Shown: piece after piece, positions 33,483-44,164 of the stretch | Layout: every line of letters begins with the position of its first letter | Numbering within the stretch: the first letter of the stretch is position 1 | Assembly: GCA_021186555.1 (NCBI GenBank) | Contig: JAJKFL010000008.1 | Location: 14,005,936 to 14,069,935, forward strand | Direction: 5' to 3' | DNA: 64,000 nt | From: Reticulitermes speratus | Taxonomy: Eukaryota; Arthropoda; Insecta; Blattodea; Rhinotermitidae | The notes under the pieces: generated by a model | What the model was told of the DNA's origin: nothing | Seen by the model: only the letters and a program-made list of their open reading frames with translations | Databases searched by the model: none | Position numbers and translations under genes: made by a program

Positions 33483-33682
33483 CTTATGGGATGTGACATA
33501 ATTTCAATTAATGAATACTCGTACTTAATCACGTTTCGATGGATTGTAATGCATCATCTTCACGTTCAAACAGTCTAAGAAGTCCACTCTTCTTGAACTT
33601 TTTAAGTGTGAAGATAAAGGCGTACGATCCTTCGAAACGTGGTAACTATTTACCGGTCAACACGCCGTCGTATTCCAGAAGG
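33483..33682. repeat. Foldback FB-1 with two arms
   Basis: Left CTTATGGGATGTGACATAAT and ATCACGTTTCGATGG, right CTTCGAAACGTGGTAACTAT and ACGCCGTCGTATTCCAGAAG. Each arm has GUGAAGA, a hairpin (GAUG with CAUC on the minus strand, AAGG with CCUU on the plus strand) and CGAAACGUG. The base after ACGU is G in both, which would not support hammerhead cleavage. Confidence 0.7.
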
Positions 33683-35131
33683 TTCGAATTTTGAACAACA
33701 AAACACCAAAAACTTCAGATCTCGCAAAGTAAATCCTGTCTGCCTGCATCTTATGTTTTAAGCACCGGCCGCCACCGTGTCTTGTGTTTCTGGCCGCGAA
33801 CTGAACCGTGTCTTATTGTAACGTAAATAAATGTACGCGTATACAAAATTTGTTTACATTTTTCTTCACATGAAATATTTCTTTCCATTTATATAACGCC
33901 CTGGCTGCTTAAGTGTACGATACCCACTAAGTACGAGACTAAGTGGACCTCACAGCCGTTCTGGTCGTTTGGAGGAGAGGAAAAAATATCCTGCCCGCTC
34001 TGGGGATGGTACGACTTTTCCTTGATCGTCCACCCACTAGCCTAGTCACTATAACGATTGCTCCTCTTATTAGTTGGTATTGTAGGGGAACATTGCTTGA
34101 ACAAAGTTGCATATTTTGCAAAGTATGTTACTTCACCTCACTTCGTTTCAGCACTTCCAAGTCCCCCCCCCCCCCCCCCCCCCGCAGGTTTTCTTATCCA
34201 CTACTTTTTGTTACTTACTGTAGGAAACTGAAAAGCATGGATTGAAATATCCTCTAATGGCCTAATGTTCGTTCAAAATTTTATCAAAGTTTGTCTAGTG
34301 TTTAAAAATTTGAAATGGGGGACACAACAGAGAAACACACAGAGATAACATTCATTTGCAAACACACAATGCATAACGATAACAAGTTTACTTATTTTCC
34401 TTTTTAGGAAATGAAGTAAGTTAACAAAAATTATTTCTGGCTCACAGGACTCACTGTGCGTCCTCATTACAAGGAAAACCCGGTTAATGCTCTTTTGGGA
34501 AGCCTGTAAGTACATTATGTGGCCAAATGCTAAATTCGTGATTTAATGTCCATAGTTTTTACAACCGTACTTTAAATCGTTAACAGCCACAGACAGATAA
34601 GGTGACAAAACTAAATTGTAGGCTTTCACCGCGATGTAGATAATAGGCCTTGAATCTTCTGGGATTGTTGCATGAAGCTTCGGATTTTGGGAGGAAATTG
34701 CTGCCTCCGCGTCCGTCCCTTCTGCACTTAATGTTATACACATCTTACTTACAATAAAATTGGCTCTAAATAAACTTACCGTTTCTTCAAATGCAATAGC
34801 TATCACGTAGGCCTACAATATCCACGTTCCATTCTTACAGTGCTACATAGGGGCACAGCATTTAGGTACAGTTTGTTCACTTTTCTTTTTAAAGATATTC
34901 TTTACATGCTACTAAATTGAAGGCTTTTTTAGTGAGTTTGATGAAAAATAAAACTGTATGAAATATTTTTTATATTCTACATTTTAATAACTTGCAATAG
35001 ACTTTCCATGTATCTAAGAACTCTGTCATAAAACAGTACGGAGGATGTGGCAGCAGGGGTGTATTTTAGCGGGTTTGCTCAGTTTCGGCCGAACAGGTAC
35101 CTAAAAATTAAGAAAAAAATTATTAAAAACG
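33683..35131. other. Unassigned DNA with a C21 run
   Basis: A pure C tract of 21 lies at 34163-34183. Otherwise nothing recognised. Confidence 0.45.
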
Positions 35132-35294
35132 AGACCAACTAGACGCACAATCACTATTAAAAAACTTTAATAGTAGTATTACATTAAACCCGACATGTTT
35201 TGGTCAGGTACCTGACCATCTTCAGGGGTATACTACTTTAAAATGCCCCTGAAGATGGTCAGTTTTTAATAGTGATTGTGCATCTACTTGGTCT
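35132..35294. repeat. Foldback FB-2 with two outer arms
   Basis: Outer arms 35132-35165 and 35261-35294 are inverse (CACAATCACTATTAAAAA left, TTTTTAATAGTGATTGTG right). The centre holds one whole hammerhead-like core on the minus strand and the first half of another on the plus strand (CCCCTGAAGATGGTCAG at 35246-35262). Confidence 0.82.
35171..35238 (-). ncRNA. Hammerhead-like RNA fold, best-paired copy
   Basis: Minus strand: AGUAGUAUACCC, CUGAAGA (35225-35219), an extra U, the perfect hairpin GGUCAG-GUAC-CUGACC, AAA, the palindrome ACAUGU (35198-35193), C, then GGGU. AUACUACU lies a few bases further on. CCC pairs with GGG, and AGUAGUAU pairs with AUACUACU over 8 bp, giving a long helix I. 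G12 of the hammerhead core has become A here, so activity is unlikely. Helix III could form only between two copies through the ACAUGU palindrome. Confidence 0.4.
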
Positions 35295-35444
35295 TGGTTT
35301 TGATATACACAATATGCACGGTGAAAAAAATATTAAGTATATAAGAAAAAAATGTTCTGAAAGGAAGACTGTTCCAGTAAAAGTCTTTGTAAAGCGTGAA
35401 AACACAGGCACATAACAAATATATTATAAGTACATTTTCTATTA

Positions 35445-35728
35445 AAGTAAAGTAAAGTTTACCCTAGAACAGGCCATGAAGGCCCAAAGGGGGAGTAGAG
35501 GTATAGTTCTACTCTTTCTTGACCCCGGCGCTAGTTGGGGGTGGGTGGTCAGCACCACGCCCCGGCCGCTTTACCCCCGGGAAAGACCCAGTACCCATTG
35601 TATAGGAGGCTGGGTAGGCCCCAGGGCCGGTCTGGACGTATGCGAAAAATCTCGCCCCCACCGGGATTCGATCCCCGGACCGTCCAGCCCGTAGCGAGTC
35701 GCTATACCGACTACGCTATCCCGGCCCT
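35445..35728 (-). repeat. SINE family B, full length, with TSD
   Basis: Flanked by CATTTTCTATTA (35433-35444 and 35729-35740). Minus strand: GGCCGGGATAGCGTAGTCGG, B box CGGGGATCGAATCCC, body with GGGTAAAGCGGCCGGGGCGT, AGCGCCGGGGTCAAG and GGCCTTCATGGCC, tail (ACTTT)n. The best-preserved B copy in the window. Confidence 0.92.
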
Positions 35729-35740
35729 CATTTTCTATTA

Positions 35741-36120
35741 TAGTAAGCTAAAACGAAAATGACCATAATTGATACGCGATACTGTAACAACAGTGTGCAG
35801 TACACCCCAGCGTGAAAGTGAAGCTGTGCCGCGGTAGTAAAACGAAGTGGTCAAGCAGCTTCGAGCTTCATAGTTTGAACAGCGTGGTCAAATAAACCAA
35901 TCTTGCCAGTTTAGCCGAGAGGACAGAGACATTTCCATGTCACCCGTTGTGCCCCAGAGCTATTCTAGATGTAGTGGTGAAAAGAATGACAAGTCGACAA
36001 GGGTGTGGTAACACAGAAGGAAAAATCTGTTTAACTAACTAGCTGATTCCGAATATGGGCTAAACAAGTATTGTGTTACGTCATACTCTTTTGTTCTGTG
36101 TATCGAATTTTGAATCACCA
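35741..36120. other. Unassigned DNA
   Basis: Nothing recognised. Confidence 0.4.
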
Positions 36121-36510
36121 GTCAAGTCCTAAAATGTTCTGAAGTCCAGAAGCAACTACACTACGAATACGCAGCATGTCAGCAATACTGACCCTACTAC
36201 ATCGCAGTGAATCTTGGACACTAAAGGAAGAAGACAAACCTAGAATTACAGTAGCAAAGATGAAAGTTTTGAGGAAAACAGCAAAACACTTGCTTGTTGA
36301 ACACAAAACAAATCAAGATATCTTGAAAGAATCAGTTTTGGGAAAGATCAGCAAGTATAACAATAAACGGACACATGATATTTGTAGAGTGGACAGATCC
36401 AGACTCCAGAAATCTTTTATCAACGGGCAGGAAACAGGAAACAAGGACACATATTAAAGGGAATTCTGGATTCTTATATTGAGACCGGAACAGACCACGA
36501 GGCCTATGTC
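36121..36510 (+). mobile_element. Second LINE family (G), C-terminal fragment
   Basis: A plus-strand frame from about 36176 reads LTLLHRSESWTLKEEDKPRI, VAKMKVLRKTAKHLLVEHKT, NQDILKES and DRSRLQKSFINGQ. From memory this resembles a LINE C-terminus in which LTYGSETWTL, MKFLRRTAGYT, HK-NEDILEEL and HV-RMDRSRLP occur in this order. It stops at 36455-36457. Just beyond, another frame gives LDSYIETGTDHEA, like the family ending GRPLKRLLD-YIETGTGHEA. It differs from family F and has no second copy here. No catalytic domain is present. Confidence 0.6.
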
Positions 36511-37666
36511 CATGAAAGCACGAACGTGATGAAATTGGAGCCAAAAAGAGCGCCCTTTTTCAATTTGCGTTTTTATCTTAGGATAGGGTTATTATAATTT
36601 TTGTCAACCATGATTTGTAAATATTATGATTTATTGGTGAATTAATATTTATTTTCCTTGAAATAAAGTTTTTACATCAAGGTATTATTGTAAGCCGTAT
36701 ATACGTTCAGAAGTCTTTCGTACAAATACAGAATACTAGATAACAAATATCTCTGCCTGCTACAAATCAGACTGCCAGAATTGGTCAAGACCGGTTGGTT
36801 TCTTATATGTTATCAAGCTATGTTAAAACTGTTGTGTAATTAGGCACAGTGTTGGCATTATCAGGGATCGAATTCCGGGCGCCTGGTGTTAGGTGGTAAT
36901 TCTGCAGACAGGTATGACAGCCTTCTCTTATGTAAATGAAATGCAACTGTTTTTAAAGCACTTTCAGTGAATGGTCAGATATAATTAAGTTGCGACGCCC
37001 CTGGCGGTCAGGTGAGCAGGCAGGAAGTCAGATGATTTAGGCCCATTGTTAATTGGCTCAGCAGCGTGGATTCCTGTTTTGTGGAGCGAGTTGTTTTTCT
37101 GTACGAAGTATGTCCGACCCGTATGAGCACTTAACTATGACAGACAATTTCTGACGTTTGTCCTGCATTCAAGTATCAATTGTCAGAGGTGAACAACTGA
37201 GGCTGGTGAAACGTTTTGTGGCTCTGTTCCTGTCGGAATTATAACTCTTGGTACCGGATACGGAAGAAAACTCCACTCTAACTAAATTATTGGTTGACGC
37301 CATGTTGGGTATCTAGCTGCAGATCACTGACACGTACAGAAAAACATATCTAAACTTAACCTGTCTTGAAGGTGAACCTGGAAAGTGTACCTGTTTCTAA
37401 GGATATAGAGCAAAATCAGTGTAAATTAAATTTAATATATGTGAACTTCTCAACTGACATACCTGGTTGACCTTAATACAGGATCATATAGAAAATGTCT
37501 GGGACAGTACCAGGGCTCCCTTCCGTTCGTTTGTAATTTATTATTCACTAGCGTCAAAGGTCAGTTGAAAATGAACGGGAATAATTTTTTTTTTCGTTTC
37601 CATAACCTTTCTTCCTTTCTTTAGCCTTCCTGACTCTGATCTGTTTTATGTTAAAATAATGAATTA
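36511..37666. other. Unassigned DNA, 1.2 kb
   Basis: Nothing recognised. Confidence 0.4.
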
Positions 37667-37740
37667 CAGTCAAACCCCGATATAGCATCACCCTCACTTA
37701 GCGCCCATGAAAGTCTGTGAACAGAAATTTCTTATTATAA
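37667..37740 (+). mobile_element. Pogo/Tigger-like transposon end
   Basis: CAGTCAAACCCCGATATAGC, right after a TA (37665-37666), resembles the terminal repeat of pogo-type elements (CAGT--AACCTCG-TATAACG). No matching opposite end was found within several kb. Probably a broken remnant. Confidence 0.4.
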
Positions 37741-38124
37741 GCTATTCTGATCTACCACCACAAATTGCGGTGAACAGAGTGTGGTGCTGTGTCTGGGCTT
37801 CAGTTTACGTGATGTTTTAATCATTTGGATCATACTCGTACATTTTCGAACATAGAATTCCTACCTCCTTTAAATACGCTGAAACTGCATGTTCCCATGG
37901 AAACTGCCTAAGAAGGACGTAACACAAATATAAACGCATATAGTAAAATATAAACTTCTATTGGGCATACATAAATGTGTATATAATATATATATACTCA
38001 TTTGAGTCTTAAAATTAACGCTTATGCATTTGATAAAAGGGCGTTAAATATGGCAAGAAATAAGACATACGCATCCATACCCCGAAAGAGTTGAAATCCA
38101 TGACTGGAATTTTCGAGTTGTCTG
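37741..38124. other. Unassigned AT-rich DNA
   Basis: Nothing recognised. Confidence 0.4.
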
Positions 38125-38360
38125 ACGTAGGGTTGGGAAACTTGCAGGAAGAAGATAACTTGGAAGACGTAGACGTAGGGTGGAGGATAATATTAAAATA
38201 GAAATTAAAGGAATAGAATATGATAGCTTTGACTGGATTCCTCTGCTCAGGTTAGGGACAAGTGGCGGGCTCTTGTGACCACGGTAGTTAATCTTCGGAT
38301 TCCATAAAATGAATCTTGACTAGCTGAGGACATATTACAATCCGAAGACGGCCTCTGCTC
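38125..38360 (+). mobile_element. RTE-like LINE (family F), C-terminus and 3' UTR
   Basis: Plus-strand codons VGKLAGRR, a stop, LGRRRRRVEDNIKIEIKG, YDSFDWI, then after a one-base shift WRALVTTVVNLRIP and TAA at 38305-38307. They match [42 protein letters not shown]-stop. The 3' UTR keeps TTGACTAGCTGAGGA. One stop and one frameshift are visible in about 180 bp. Confidence 0.75.
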
Positions 38361-38743
38361 TATGGGGTTCTTTTAAAACTGCGTATCCGCCGTATCCGGG
38401 ATGTTCTGAACACGTGGACGAGATTCAAAACTGTATGCAGGGAACTGCATAGAGCTTACAAATTCAAAACTGGAATGGTTTTCCATGAAGCTGCTTATAA
38501 TAGTCTGTAATGTTTATGGTCCTTTATAGTGGATATCACATTGCTGTGAACACGGAAAGTTGGAAGTCGGTTCCCACTTTATGTCGGCTTAGACTCATGC
38601 TCTTTCTAAGGTGTAATGCGTGTGGTTTTTTCTGAATTATTTGGGTATTTAAGTAAGAATGACAGGAAGAGATGAAAGAGGAGAACGATGCAAACAGCAA
38701 AATTAGGAGAAAATTTATTTCCTTATATGTTTACTAAATGGGA
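38361..38743. other. Unassigned DNA
   Basis: Nothing recognised. Confidence 0.4.
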
Positions 38744-39021
38744 GCCGGGATAGCTCAGTTGTTATAGTAACTAAGCTACGGGCTAGACAATCCGGGGCTC
38801 GAATCCCGGCAGGCGCAGAATATTTATCTCTTCTCTAAAACGTCCACAACTTCTGTAGGGCCCACTTAGCCCCCTATTCAACAGGTACCGACGGCTCTTT
38901 CTTCGAGAGTAAAGTGGCAGGAACGTGACGCTGACCACTTACCGGTTCCGAGGTTAAGAACGAGTGGAACTGTACCTCTACTCCCATACGCCTTTATGGA
39001 GTGTATAAGGGCACCTTTACC
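38744..39021 (+). repeat. SINE family B, full length
   Basis: Canonical A box GATAGCTCAGTTG, B box GGGGCTCGAATCCC, body GAGAGTAAAGTGGCAGGAAC and TTCCGAGGTTAAGAACGAGT, end CACCTTTACCTA. Confidence 0.9.
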
Positions 39022-39597
39022 TAGTATGTTAAGCAAATCGTGACCACCACCAGAAATATTAAAAATAAAAAAAGGGGTGTAATTTAGTAACATGAATAAG
39101 AATATATACACGACTGCATTTTCATTAAAAGTTATAATTAAACAAGATTTTAACCATTTATTTCTAGACATTTGGTACTACGTATATCGGTCTAGGTACT
39201 GTACGGTTTGTGTTACAAACAGTTGAGCCTATAATATGAAATACAATATAAGAACATTTAATATACATATACAGTATACGTAAGAAAATTCACTTGTGTT
39301 TTCATTTCATTTAGGGTGCGTCGAAACACGTAACCAGACAAAACATTGAGTTGGTGGCAGAAATAATGATCGGAGTGTTATAATTTTCAAGAACGTAGCG
39401 TTATGAAATTTGTCTCGATTCGCAACACGACATGTCGAATGGTACCGTAGGATGTGCCTTCCAATTTATTAATCCGGATACTGTAACCTGCACTCTGCTT
39501 TAAAGTGTTTGAACATACAAGCTATACTAATTTAAAATTATGCGTGCAGACGTGGACTGGATTAAGCTGGCTGATTTCCATTACCTGATATTCAAAA
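39022..39597. other. Unassigned DNA
   Basis: Nothing recognised. Confidence 0.4.
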
Positions 39598-39629
39598 GGA
39601 ACACACCCTTTCTGAAAAGGGTGTGTTCC
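39598..39629. repeat. Perfect 14-bp hairpin
   Basis: GGAACACACCCTTT, loop CTGA, then the exact inverse. It stands alone, 90 bp before the hammerhead-like motif at 39.72 kb. Confidence 0.9.
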
Positions 39630-39711
39630 CGCCCCTAACAGAAAAGATAGGGAGGTACATGCATACATAGTCGTGTTTTTCTAACGGCCCCAACTGAGGA
39701 AGTGCTTTCCC

Positions 39712-39758
39712 AGCCATCGACCTGACGACGGGAAAAAATCCACTTCCCGAAACACTTT
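39712..39758 (+). other. Hammerhead-like motif, C variant
   Basis: CUGACGA (39722-39728), an extra C, hairpin GGGAA with UUCCC, then GAAACAC. The core matches CUGANGA and GAAA. The following palindrome is lost and a T run follows. No inverted partner seen. Confidence 0.35.
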
Positions 39759-40037
39759 TTTTTTTAATACAAGACTAGGGACAAGGTCAGAAACCCAACA
39801 GTCCAAGGTACAATATTCCACCTTCGGAGCCCTTTAAAATTGAATGACAATTTGCCTTCGATTTCCATAAAAGGTGAGAAAACTTTTTACCGTCCAAGCG
39901 ACTATCCGTTTTTCAAGAAAAACACTTCTTCACGGAGTTACTCACAGTTGCAGTAATGATATGATGGAAAGCTCTCTGTTAATTCGAAAAATAAGACAGC
40001 AGCTTCGCTTCCACAAAGAAATAATACATCGTAAAAC

Positions 40038-40280
40038 ATTATTCTGGCAAGATCATTTTACATGAATCTTACACAACAGTATAACATTGTTCTGGCAAGA
40101 TAAATTTACATGAAGCTAAAGCAATAATAGAATATTGTTGTGGCAAGGTAACTTTACAGGAAGCTAACGCAAGAGAGGAACATTTTTGGCAAGATTGCTT
40201 TACGTGAAGCTAACGCAACAGTAGAACATTACTCTGGCAAGATGACCTTGCGTGAAGTTAATGCAACATAAGACTGATTA
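40038..40280 (+). repeat. 48-bp minisatellite, five units
   Basis: GGCAAG starts at 40046, 40094, 40142, 40188 and 40236 (spacings 48, 48, 46, 48). Each unit follows TTCTGGCAAGAT, TTTACATGAAGCTAACGCAA and CAGTAGAACATT with scattered changes. No spacer/repeat division as in CRISPR. Confidence 0.9.
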
Positions 40281-40880
40281 TGTTCTTGTCGAGCTAAACC
40301 AACGGAATAAGTATTCTGACCAAACAGATGACGGCTTATAGGATAGTTGTGGGAATTCTGTAACTGTCGGCATTACGTCATGTGCATGTGCGAGGTGAAT
40401 GCATACTGTCAGTAGTCACAGAAAGGAAGTATGCCTCCTGACTGCTTACTGCACGCGTGTTCAACAAGGCATCAAGTAACGAAATAAGTTACTTATACAT
40501 GTAGTACGTTAAGAGACATTATTCCAGCGTATGGTTTGAAGGCATTCCACCAGTACTGCATAATCATCTACCAACAACGCAATACCAAATTAGTGACTAA
40601 GATCGTCTTTGCAAGAAACATATACCTTCCAGATTTTGTGTGTCTTACTTGTTGGTCCATTTTAGTGCAAGGTAACGAAAGGATTCAGTTACATCTGTTC
40701 GTCTCTACCTTTTTCTGTAGTTTATGTGGCGTCGAATATTAAGATGATTGTGAATAATGACGTGGGTAGTATGCGGAAGGAAGCACTTTTGACGGTTTTA
40801 AGGTACTATCCCTGAGAAAGTTGAAGGGAAGATAGTACACTGTACTTCCATAGCAGAGTCCTTATTGACATATAAGAGTT
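40281..40880. other. Unassigned DNA
   Basis: Nothing recognised. Confidence 0.4.
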
Positions 40881-40892
40881 ACTCAGGTAGTT

Positions 40893-41176
40893 TCTTTTTT
40901 TGTGGTGAAGGGCCCCGCAGCAGAAGCTACGGACGCACCGCAGCCTTGAGGCTTCTTGTGCAACACTATAATGAAGATGATTAGTTTTTTCCTTTTTCCT
41001 TGTAATGGAGCACCGGTGGAATGAAATTGACAGGGGAAAACCGAAGTATTCGGGGAAAAACCTGTCCCAGTGCCACTTCGTCCACCACAAATCCCACATG
41101 GACTGACCCGGTATCGAACCCGGGCTTCCGCAGTGAGAGGCCGGCGACTAACCGCCTGAGCCTTGGCACGTCCTTG
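40893..41176 (-). repeat. SINE family D, full length, with TSD
   Basis: Flanked by the 11-bp repeat CTCAGGTAGTT (40882-40892 and 41177-41187). Minus strand: GGACGTGCCAAGGCTCAGGC, B box GGGTTCGATACCGGG, body as at 11.7 kb, end GGGGCCCTTCACC and A-rich tail. Confidence 0.92.
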
Positions 41177-41187
41177 CTCAGGTAGTT

Positions 41188-42561
41188 AGTAAATTTCCGA
41201 TTTTTCCAAAACCTTCATTGCCTGCTAATCTTCCCTATGACGAGTAAAATGAATATTTTTCAAACTCCTTACCTTAATACCTTCTGAAGAAGGACCCTGC
41301 TCCATGGAGGTATATGCTGTTTAAGGTTCAGTTCAATTTTATCTTCCCATTTTAATTAACCTTTCCTCATCAGTTCTGGTAACATTTTATCTACAAATTA
41401 ATGCTTTCAACGCTATCTCTACTTTCTCTGTTTCCTATTTTTATTCACGTCAGATCTGACAAAATGCTGATAGACCAAAAGAAATTTGAGTTTCAGCTGC
41501 AGGAAATAAAATTAGACCTACGTATTACAATACACAGCACGGAGGTTTGTGTCATTGTATTGATAGGTACGTATTATGTTGGTTCTGAGACAGGTACTTA
41601 GAACATTATTGAATGTAGTTTTGTGGTGGCATGCATTCCTGGGGTTACTTGAAGCATAACTTCAACAGTCAGTTATTGTGTGACTGATCAGGGAAATAAA
41701 AAAGGATTCTATTTAGGCACAATGTATTTACTGTGAACATAGTCACTCGTTTCTATTATCTGAACACCATGTCAAGCAAAGTCAGGTCTGTGACCCCGGA
41801 AACTGAAATGTCAACGGATATTTTATTTCACTGACAGTGTCGGTGTTATGTCCGAAGTGCGAATTCAGGTAGTGTGCGTATAAGTGGTATAGCACTGTTC
41901 AAGTGCGTGGTAACTTATGTGTGCTGCAGACAGAACGACCAGAGGTGAAGACGGCTGAGCTGAGAAGAGTTGGACGGCCATACTAGCCCTTTGGAGCCGG
42001 ATTTAAATCCCCGGTGCAATCTGCAAAACTCCGGATTTAAATTACAGGATTTAGCTTTTTTATGCTAATTTTATAAAAAAAAGAAGCAAAATCCAATTGG
42101 CTGTACAAGAATTACCATAACTGGCCGATGCAAATGCTGCTTCGTTCGGGAATTGAACCCATATAGGAGTCGTTAGGCTGGAAAGGGCTAGGAAGTTCGA
42201 AGGCAAGGAAGGCGGACCAGGAAAAGGTGTTGAGACGGATATCAGGAAGGTCGTGACGGATTCAATTTTATTTATTTGTGTTTTATTTTACGTTGATGTA
42301 TGTTTTGGGTTATATTAAGTGGAATGATAGTAAGGTTGGTGAATGGTGAATTTAAAAGGATTTGGATAGAGGCGATGGTGCTGTAATTGAGGTGCTCTGC
42401 TGGGGTTTACCTGGAGGGATTGAGGTTATCCACGGAAGACTTCAGACAGAATCGCCGGAGTCCCAGGCAAGATTCCTACTACCCAGCGTTAACACTTCAG
42501 CTAACTGGCTCTATGATACACATGACAGACAAATACGTTCATATAAACAAGTTCACAGACA
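41188..42561. other. Unassigned DNA with one SINE stub
   Basis: Near 42140-42185 the minus strand reads CCTAACGACTCCTATATGGG then TTCAATTCCCG, a tRNA-like anticodon and T-arm region with a B box. Probably a decayed SINE. No further element recognised. Confidence 0.4.
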
Positions 42562-42760
42562 CGCACGATACGTACACATACATACTAATACGTAAGTGCA
42601 TACATACATAGATAAGTACATACATAGAATATACATTACATACACATGCATACCTACATACGTACATAAGTACATTATACATAAGTACATACATACATAC
42701 ATACATACATAAGTACATACATACCTACTTACATACAAACATACACACATACGAGGATCG
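42562..42760. repeat. (CATA)n microsatellite
   Basis: About 200 bp of imperfect ATAC/CATA units. Reading frames here (CMYVCMYV-type) are artefacts of the repeat. Confidence 0.9.
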
Positions 42761-42830
42761 GTGAGAAGATAAGTTCACAACGCATACATTTTGGGTTGTT
42801 TGTTTCAGTTATAATAACATTTTGAACTCC

Positions 42831-43066
42831 TGCAGGGGCAAGAAATTTACATCTTCTTCAAAACGTCCAGACCGGCTCTGAGATCCACCTCGCCTCCTAT
42901 TAGATGGGTACCAGGGGCTTTTGCCCGGGGGTAAGGCGGCCGGGACGTGAGGCAAACCACTTACTTTTATCTAGTGCCGAGGTCTGTGGTCTAGAATGAG
43001 TGGCGTTCTAACTCCATTACCTCTGTGTACCTTCATGGCGTATTTAGGGACAACTTTACGTTTACC
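42831..43066 (+). repeat. SINE family B, 5'-truncated
   Basis: Begins at CTGCAGGGGCAAGAAATTTA after the lost B box. Body CGCCTCCTATTAGATGGGTA, GGTAAGGCGGCCGGGACGTG and TAGTGCCGAGG, end CCTTCATGGCGTATTTAGGG and TTTACGTTTACC. Confidence 0.85.
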
Positions 43067-43086
43067 CCACCATAATAGAGGTTTTT

Positions 43087-43118
43087 ATAATATCACGGAA
43101 AACATTCCGTGATATTAT
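43087..43118. repeat. Perfect 14-bp hairpin
   Basis: ATAATATCACGGAA, loop AACA, then the exact inverse. It lies just after the tail of the SINE B copy. Confidence 0.9.
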
Positions 43119-43177
43119 CCCTGTCGATCTCAGTTCGTGTCCTGCGTTAAACATCCATCGCGTCACAACCGTTTCTT

Positions 43178-43260
43178 TAAATTTGTGGCCTCCAGTGTTT
43201 TGCTTCATCGCTGGAAAGAAATTATTGGGAAGTTATGCCCCATGTAAACATATTTTCTGA
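43178..43260 (+). repeat. Dispersed repeat shared with 47.5 kb
   Basis: AATTTGTGGCCTCCAGTGTT, TTGCTTCATCGCTGGAA and TTATGCCCCATGTAAACATA correspond to 47480-47616, which has an extra 55 bp or so in the middle. Family unknown. Confidence 0.6.
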
Positions 43261-43481
43261 TGAGATCTGCGCTCTTCTGGGTTATTACGCAGTGTCGTGT
43301 GGTAATTGTTTACCGACGTTTCGGGACTACGTATCGGTCCCATCTTCATGGATCCTACTCGGGCTCTTGACCCGTGAAGATGGGACCGATACGTTGTCCC
43401 GAAACGTCGGTAAACAATTACCACAGGACGCCGCGTAATAACCCAGAAGAGCGCAGATCTCATCAGAAAATATGTTTACAT
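43242..43481. repeat. Foldback FB-1, long near-perfect palindrome
   Basis: Arms 43242-43349 and 43374-43481 (108 bp each) differ at about four positions; the centre is 24 bp. Each arm contains a hammerhead-like fold: (A or G)UGAAGA, U, hairpin GGGAC with GUCCC, GAAACGUC, GG. The outer ends run past the usual FB-1 end (CTTCTGGG) into about 30 bp that includes sequence of the neighbouring dispersed repeat, copied in both arms. Confidence 0.88.
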
Positions 43482-44164
43482 CCTATTCAATTCTCGACTT
43501 AGTTACTGGCGGTCTTGACTTGGAGTTTTTGTGACAATGCTCACTTTTTCCAAAAAAATGCCAGCACATGTACTAAGAGGCCAAAACCGCCTCCTTCCAA
43601 ACCAATATATGCTCATTTGTGATCATACTCCCGTCTGATAGTAATTTTATCTAAAACCTCTGCAGTTGGAACAACGTTGTTGAGTAATATAAGATTCAAT
43701 AATAACATACAAATAGTGACCATGGGTCTACAAAACAAATTAGTCAATATTTTGACGCTTTAAATGGGCACTGAATTGCGAAGTGTCTCGAGGACACGAC
43801 AAGTTTTAGCATGCGTTGAAGGTATACGGGTCCCGATGTAAAGGTGTCAAAGCACAGAATGTCCACTTCATCGTGTGCCTGAACACGGCAGGTACGAACC
43901 CTGTAGTTACAGGGAATTTAGTCAGTTTTTGCCCTGCAGTTAAATTTCATACCTTATTTCGTAGCAGTGATTTGAACTCCTCTAAATTCCTGGAGGGTAC
44001 ATGCATTCTATGCGAAAAAGAGATTATGTAGCTAGGACAACACTCGTTTAGACTTCAGAGCAGTTATTCTCAGTAAAACCGCCAAATGTCATCATAAATA
44101 GCATAAAGGAAATCAGAAGCAATATGGTGTAAGGAAGAGTAGACGGGAGACGCTTATAATTCTT
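43482..44164. other. Unassigned DNA
   Basis: Nothing recognised. Confidence 0.4.

Noticed and set aside
35046-35070. CAGGGGTG as a possible hAT end
   Set aside because: No inverse partner or 8-bp duplication found at a sensible distance.
35660-35728. Functional tRNA gene
   Set aside because: A and B boxes are good, but the sequence is the head of a SINE with body, tail and TSD, and the cloverleaf arms do not pair fully. The same holds for the heads at 2.5, 8.2, 9.6, 23.6 and 41.1 kb.
40038-40280. Possible CRISPR array
   Set aside because: Units of 48 bp diverge along their whole length. There are no constant repeats alternating with unique spacers, and the context is a eukaryotic genome.
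43233-43463. Overlapping frames on both strands
   Set aside because: They reflect the palindrome of the foldback repeat, not genes.
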